From positions 1 through 8,009 of the forward strand of contig JACCYP010000064.1 of NCBI GenBank assembly GCA_013696425.1: a DNA stretch of 8,009 nt, written 5' to 3'. The notes under the pieces are model-generated. The model worked only from the letters and a program-made list of their open reading frames with translations. It was not told the DNA's origin and made no database searches. Source of the DNA: Thermoleophilaceae bacterium. GTDB taxonomy: Bacteria; Actinomycetota; Thermoleophilia; Solirubrobacterales; Thermoleophilaceae. Position 1 is the first letter of the stretch. Each line of letters opens with the position of its first letter. A program made the position numbers and the translations under genes. This document shows positions 5,570 through 8,009 of the stretch, piece after piece.

Positions 5570-7519
5570 ATGAACACGCACAAGACTCGCGCCCGGCGCG
5601 CCACTTGGGCCGCTCTGGCGGCCGTCCTCTCCTGCGCTCCGAGCGCCGCGTCCGCGCTTGACACGCCGCAACTGACGGTGCGCGCCAAGGCGGCCGCCGC
5701 CGAGCCTGCCATCGTCGCCACGCCTCAGGCGGGATGCGAGGCCGGTTCGCGGCCCGAGCCGAGCATCCAGGGCCGGCTGCCAAAGTCCGAGGTCGACTCG
5801 GGCCGGGCCGACCGCGGCTACTGGTGCAACCTGTCGGTGGTCGGCCGCAGCGGGAACACAGGTGGCTTCCGCGTACACCGCTACGTCGACAAGCAGCGGC
5901 ACGAATGCGCGTACTACGACACGGCGCTGCTGTTTCCGACCAACGCGCTCAGCCTGAGCGCCGAGCCCACCGGCGTCGCCGTGCTCGACATGAGCAACCC
6001 GGCGAAGCCCGTCCGCACGACCACACTTCTCACACCGGCGATGCAGACCCCGCATGAGTCGCTGAACATCAGCGTGAAGCGCGGCGTGCTCGCGGCGGTC
6101 TTGGGAAACCCGGCGCAGTACCCGGGTGGTATCGACGTCTACGACATCAGCAATGACTGCCGCTACCCCGAGGTGAAGGCAGCGGGCTTCCCCGCCACCC
6201 CATTCGGCCACGAGAGCGGGATGGCTCCCGACGGGAACACCTTCTACCCCTCTTCACCCGCTGGCCCGTACGGGTTCTCCGCCGTGGACATCTCGAACCC
6301 CATGCTGCCGCGCACCCTGGTCAGCACCAACAGCGTCAACACGCACGGCATGTCGGTCTCCGATGACGGCCGCCGCGGCTACCACGCCGTCGGCAACGGG
6401 CTCGTGATCACCGACCTGTCCGATGTCCAGGAGCGCAAGCCAAACCCGCAGGTCCGCTCGATCAGCAGCCTCACGTGGTCGAACGTCACGATCCCGCAGT
6501 ACGCGGAGCCGGTGACCATCGGCGGGAAGCCCTACCTGTTCGAGGTCGACGAATACTCGGAGAACGAAGGCGGCTCCGCTACCGCTAACGGATCCCGCGT
6601 CGGCGCCGCGCGGATGATCGACATCTCCGACGAGCGCGCGCCGCGCGTGGTCTCCAACATCCGCCTTCAGGTCCACCAGCCCGAGAGCCGCGCCGCGATC
6701 GGCGGCGACTACGGCGCGCAGAGCCCGGTGCAGGGATACGCCGCCCATTACTGCGCAGTTCCGCAGCGGAGCGAGCCCGGCTTGATCGCCTGCTCGATGA
6801 TCGCCTCCGGGCTGCGCGTGTTCGACATCCGCGACCCGGAGAGGCCCGTGGAGGTCGCCTACTTCATGGCGCCGCCGTCGACGATCAGCGCCACCGGCGG
6901 GCCTACGATCGACGAGCGCTCGAACTGGGCGATGTCACAGCCGGCGTTCGCGCCCGAGCGGCGCGAGGTCTGGTACTCGGACGGCAACAGCGGCTTCTAC
7001 GCGCTGCGCCTGTCCGAGGCCGCGTTCAACGGCACCAGCGCCAACGCCCAGCGCAGCGGGTCTGGTACCGCTGGCGGGGCCGGGTCCCGCTGTCTTCCGC
7101 GGCGGCTCAAGGTCACCTCGCGTGCCGTCGGGAGGGTTCGCGTCGGCGCAAAGCGCGCCGCAGTGCTCAAGGCCGCCGGCGCCGTGCCGAAGAGGACGAC
7201 GAAGCGCTCGCTTCGCTTCTGCGTCGAGCGCGGCGGCAGCGTTCTCGCGGCACTCGATCGGCGCGGCCGCGTGACCACGGTCGTCTCGACGGCGAAGGGA
7301 CATCGAGCCAAGGCCATCGCGCGCGGGACTGCCCGCAAGAGCGCGGAGCGCCGATTCAAGCGTTCGGTGAAGGTGCGCCCGAGCTTGGTCGTTCTCTACC
7401 GGGGCCGCAACATCGCCGGCGTGAAGGGGCGCAGGGTGCGCTTCGTCGGCGCAGTCGATCGCAAGCGCGCGCGCAGTGCGCGCGCGTTGCGCAGTGACCT
7501 GCGCAAGCTCGGCCTGTAG
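5570..7519 (+). CDS. Secreted LVIVD-repeat beta-propeller protein with basic C-terminal module
   Basis: The protein has 649 residues from ATG 5570. In-frame ATGs at 5522 and 5534 would add 16 or 12 residues ahead of an already complete signal peptide. GGTGAGGG (5561-5568) precedes 5570, although the spacing is tight. The signal peptide has a basic n-region (K5, R7, R9, R10), a core at 11-23 and a likely cut after A27-S28-A29. The body (about 130-430) carries LVIVD-type propeller repeats, seen as V-x-D-I/L-S/R-x-P cores: VAVLDMSNP (137-144), IDVYDIS (188-194), FSAVDISNP (236-244), LVITDLS (278-284), MIDIS (349-353) and LRVFDIRDP (415-423). FGHESGM, NTHGMS and VHQPES supply histidines near blade edges, a possible but unproven metal site. 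After a Gly/Ser linker (about 490-506) comes an Arg/Lys-rich module from C508 to the end. LVIVD proteins are usually surface-exposed with poorly known function; I assign no enzyme activity. The upstream palindrome could regulate it. Confidence 0.87.
   Translation: MNTHKTRARRATWAALAAVLSCAPSAASALDTPQLTVRAKAAAAEPAIVATPQAGCEAGSRPEPSIQGRLPKSEVDSGRADRGYWCNLSVVGRSGNTGGFRVHRYVDKQRHECAYYDTALLFPTNALSLSAEPTGVAVLDMSNPAKPVRTTTLLTPAMQTPHESLNISVKRGVLAAVLGNPAQYPGGIDVYDISNDCRYPEVKAAGFPATPFGHESGMAPDGNTFYPSSPAGPYGFSAVDISNPMLPRTLVSTNSVNTHGMSVSDDGRRGYHAVGNGLVITDLSDVQERKPNPQVRSISSLTWSNVTIPQYAEPVTIGGKPYLFEVDEYSENEGGSATANGSRVGAARMIDISDERAPRVVSNIRLQVHQPESRAAIGGDYGAQSPVQGYAAHYCAVPQRSEPGLIACSMIASGLRVFDIRDPERPVEVAYFMAPPSTISATGGPTIDERSNWAMSQPAFAPERREVWYSDGNSGFYALRLSEAAFNGTSANAQRSGSGTAGGAGSRCLPRRLKVTSRAVGRVRVGAKRAAVLKAAGAVPKRTTKRSLRFCVERGGSVLAALDRRGRVTTVVSTAKGHRAKAIARGTARKSAERRFKRSVKVRPSLVVLYRGRNIAGVKGRRVRFVGAVDRKRARSARALRSDLRKLGL
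7466..7486. repeat. 10-bp GC-alternating inverted repeat inside the LVIVD gene
   Basis: CGCGCGCGCA (7466-7475) and TGCGCGCGCG (7477-7486) are perfect inverted copies around G7476, inside the codons for the basic tail shortly before the stop. The run of alternating purines and pyrimidines is prone to hairpin or Z-form structure. It may simply reflect GCG and CGC codon use; a termination role is possible since the gene ends 33 bases later. Confidence 0.4.
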
Positions 7520-7572
7520 CGCGGCTGGGTGGGGGCGAGCGGTATCGTCCCGAGCTTGCTGGCCCCGGCACA

Positions 7573-8009
7573 CACAGAGTTCTTGTCGTCTCACTCGTCG
7601 CCTGTGCCGTGCTCGTGTCGGCCGCACCGGCGGGCGCCATCGTCGGTGGCGGCCCCGCGACGGACACCGGCTCGACCGTGGCCATCCGGATCGAGAAGAA
7701 GACCGGCGGCTCCAGCTGCACCGGGACACTGGTGGCCCGCTCCGTCGTCCTGACCGCGGCCCACTGCGTCGAAGCCTTCGGCGACCCAGACTTGATTCGG
7801 ATCCGAGTGCTCGCCGGCCTTCTGGACCGCGCGACGGCGCCCGCGGCGCCGAACGACTTCATCGTTACGCGTGTCCAGGAGAGTCGCGACTTCGACAAGG
7901 GGAGCCCGACCACGAAGCCCAGCGACATCGCGTACCTCGAGCTCGGCCGCAACGCCACCCAGACCCCGAGCTCCATGAGCTACGACCGTCCCAAGGCCGG
8001 AGCGGACGG
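7573..8009 (+). CDS. Secreted trypsin-like serine protease (S1), N-terminal part, runs off right edge
   Basis: The frame encodes a signal peptide (HRVLVVSLVACAVLVSAAPA, then GA) followed directly by IVGG at 7639-7650, the classical mature or activated N-terminus of S1 proteases. SSCTGTLVARSVVLTAAHC contains the catalytic His (codon 7762-7764), and PSDIAYLELG contains the catalytic Asp (codon 7924-7926). The catalytic Ser would lie beyond the window. The protein would act outside the cell. The 5' end is unresolved: the frame is open from 7498 (after TGA 7495-7497), but the first ATG, GTG or TTG in frame is GTG 7609, which would cut the signal peptide in half. I place the start at 7573, where the signal peptide visibly begins, although CAC is not a start codon. 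A TTG at 7556 and a GTG at 7529 lie in another frame. Removing one CA from the CACACACA at 7569-7576 would join them to this frame, so an indel, a pseudogene or a non-canonical start are all possible. The S1 identity is secure. Confidence 0.8.

Noticed and set aside
5429..6211. Minus-strand frame of 260 codons ending in RLDLNQRPLGPQ
   Set aside because: It is antisense to the LVIVD gene, and its end is the translated complement of the tRNA-like sequence, a known source of false proteins.
7063..7070. Third TGGTACCG half-site
   Set aside because: It lies inside the LVIVD coding sequence with no inverted partner and no GACTGATG flank; chance occurrence is likely.
6935..7976. Minus-strand frames opposite the LVIVD tail and the protease
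   Set aside because: They span the boundary of two real plus-strand genes and show no recognisable protein features.

Overview
The window is GC-rich DNA in which the real genes strongly prefer G or C at third codon positions. Gene content (a short DksA/TraR-type zinc-finger protein, several secreted or lipid-anchored proteins, a PPA1498-type metallophosphoesterase, an LVIVD-repeat protein and a trypsin-like protease) points to an actinobacterium. The Arg/Lys-rich C-terminal modules on the secreted proteins suggest the Thermoleophilia/Solirubrobacterales side of that phylum. That placement is an inference from sequence style, not a database result.

Layout. Positions 1-150 (-) hold the first 50 codons of a lipoprotein leaving the left edge. 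Positions 151-497 are non-coding and carry a 17-bp palindromic element. Positions 498-878 (+) encode a DksA/TraR-like protein interrupted by one in-frame TAG that replaces what looks like a GAG codon. Positions 1016-1435 (-) encode a small lipoprotein of unknown role, convergent with the dksA-like gene and separated from it by a hairpin. Positions 1507-4659 (+) encode a large secreted metallophosphoesterase followed by a DUF11 repeat, a Pro/Gly/Thr linker and two predicted beta-rich C-terminal modules.

Positions 4684-5569 look like a rearrangement scar. A 3' gene remnant on the minus strand meets a 3' gene remnant (HTH/winged-helix type) on the plus strand. These are followed by a perfect 35-bp tandem duplication, a perfect GGTACCA-CTT-TGGTACC palindrome and a degenerate tRNA-Pro(GGG)-like sequence. 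The palindrome and 8 bases after it match the element at 257-281, 5.1 kb away.

Positions 5570-7519 (+) encode a secreted LVIVD-repeat beta-propeller protein with a basic C-terminal module. From about 7573 to the right edge (+) is the start of a secreted S1-family (trypsin-like) protease. Its signal peptide and catalytic His and Asp are visible, but no canonical start codon lies in frame at the expected place.

Taken together this is a cell-envelope or secretome neighbourhood. No operon encoding a complete pathway or defence system can be supported. The points most worth a second look are the interrupted dksA-like gene, the dispersed palindrome with its tandem duplication, the scar with the tRNA remnant, and the protease 5' end.
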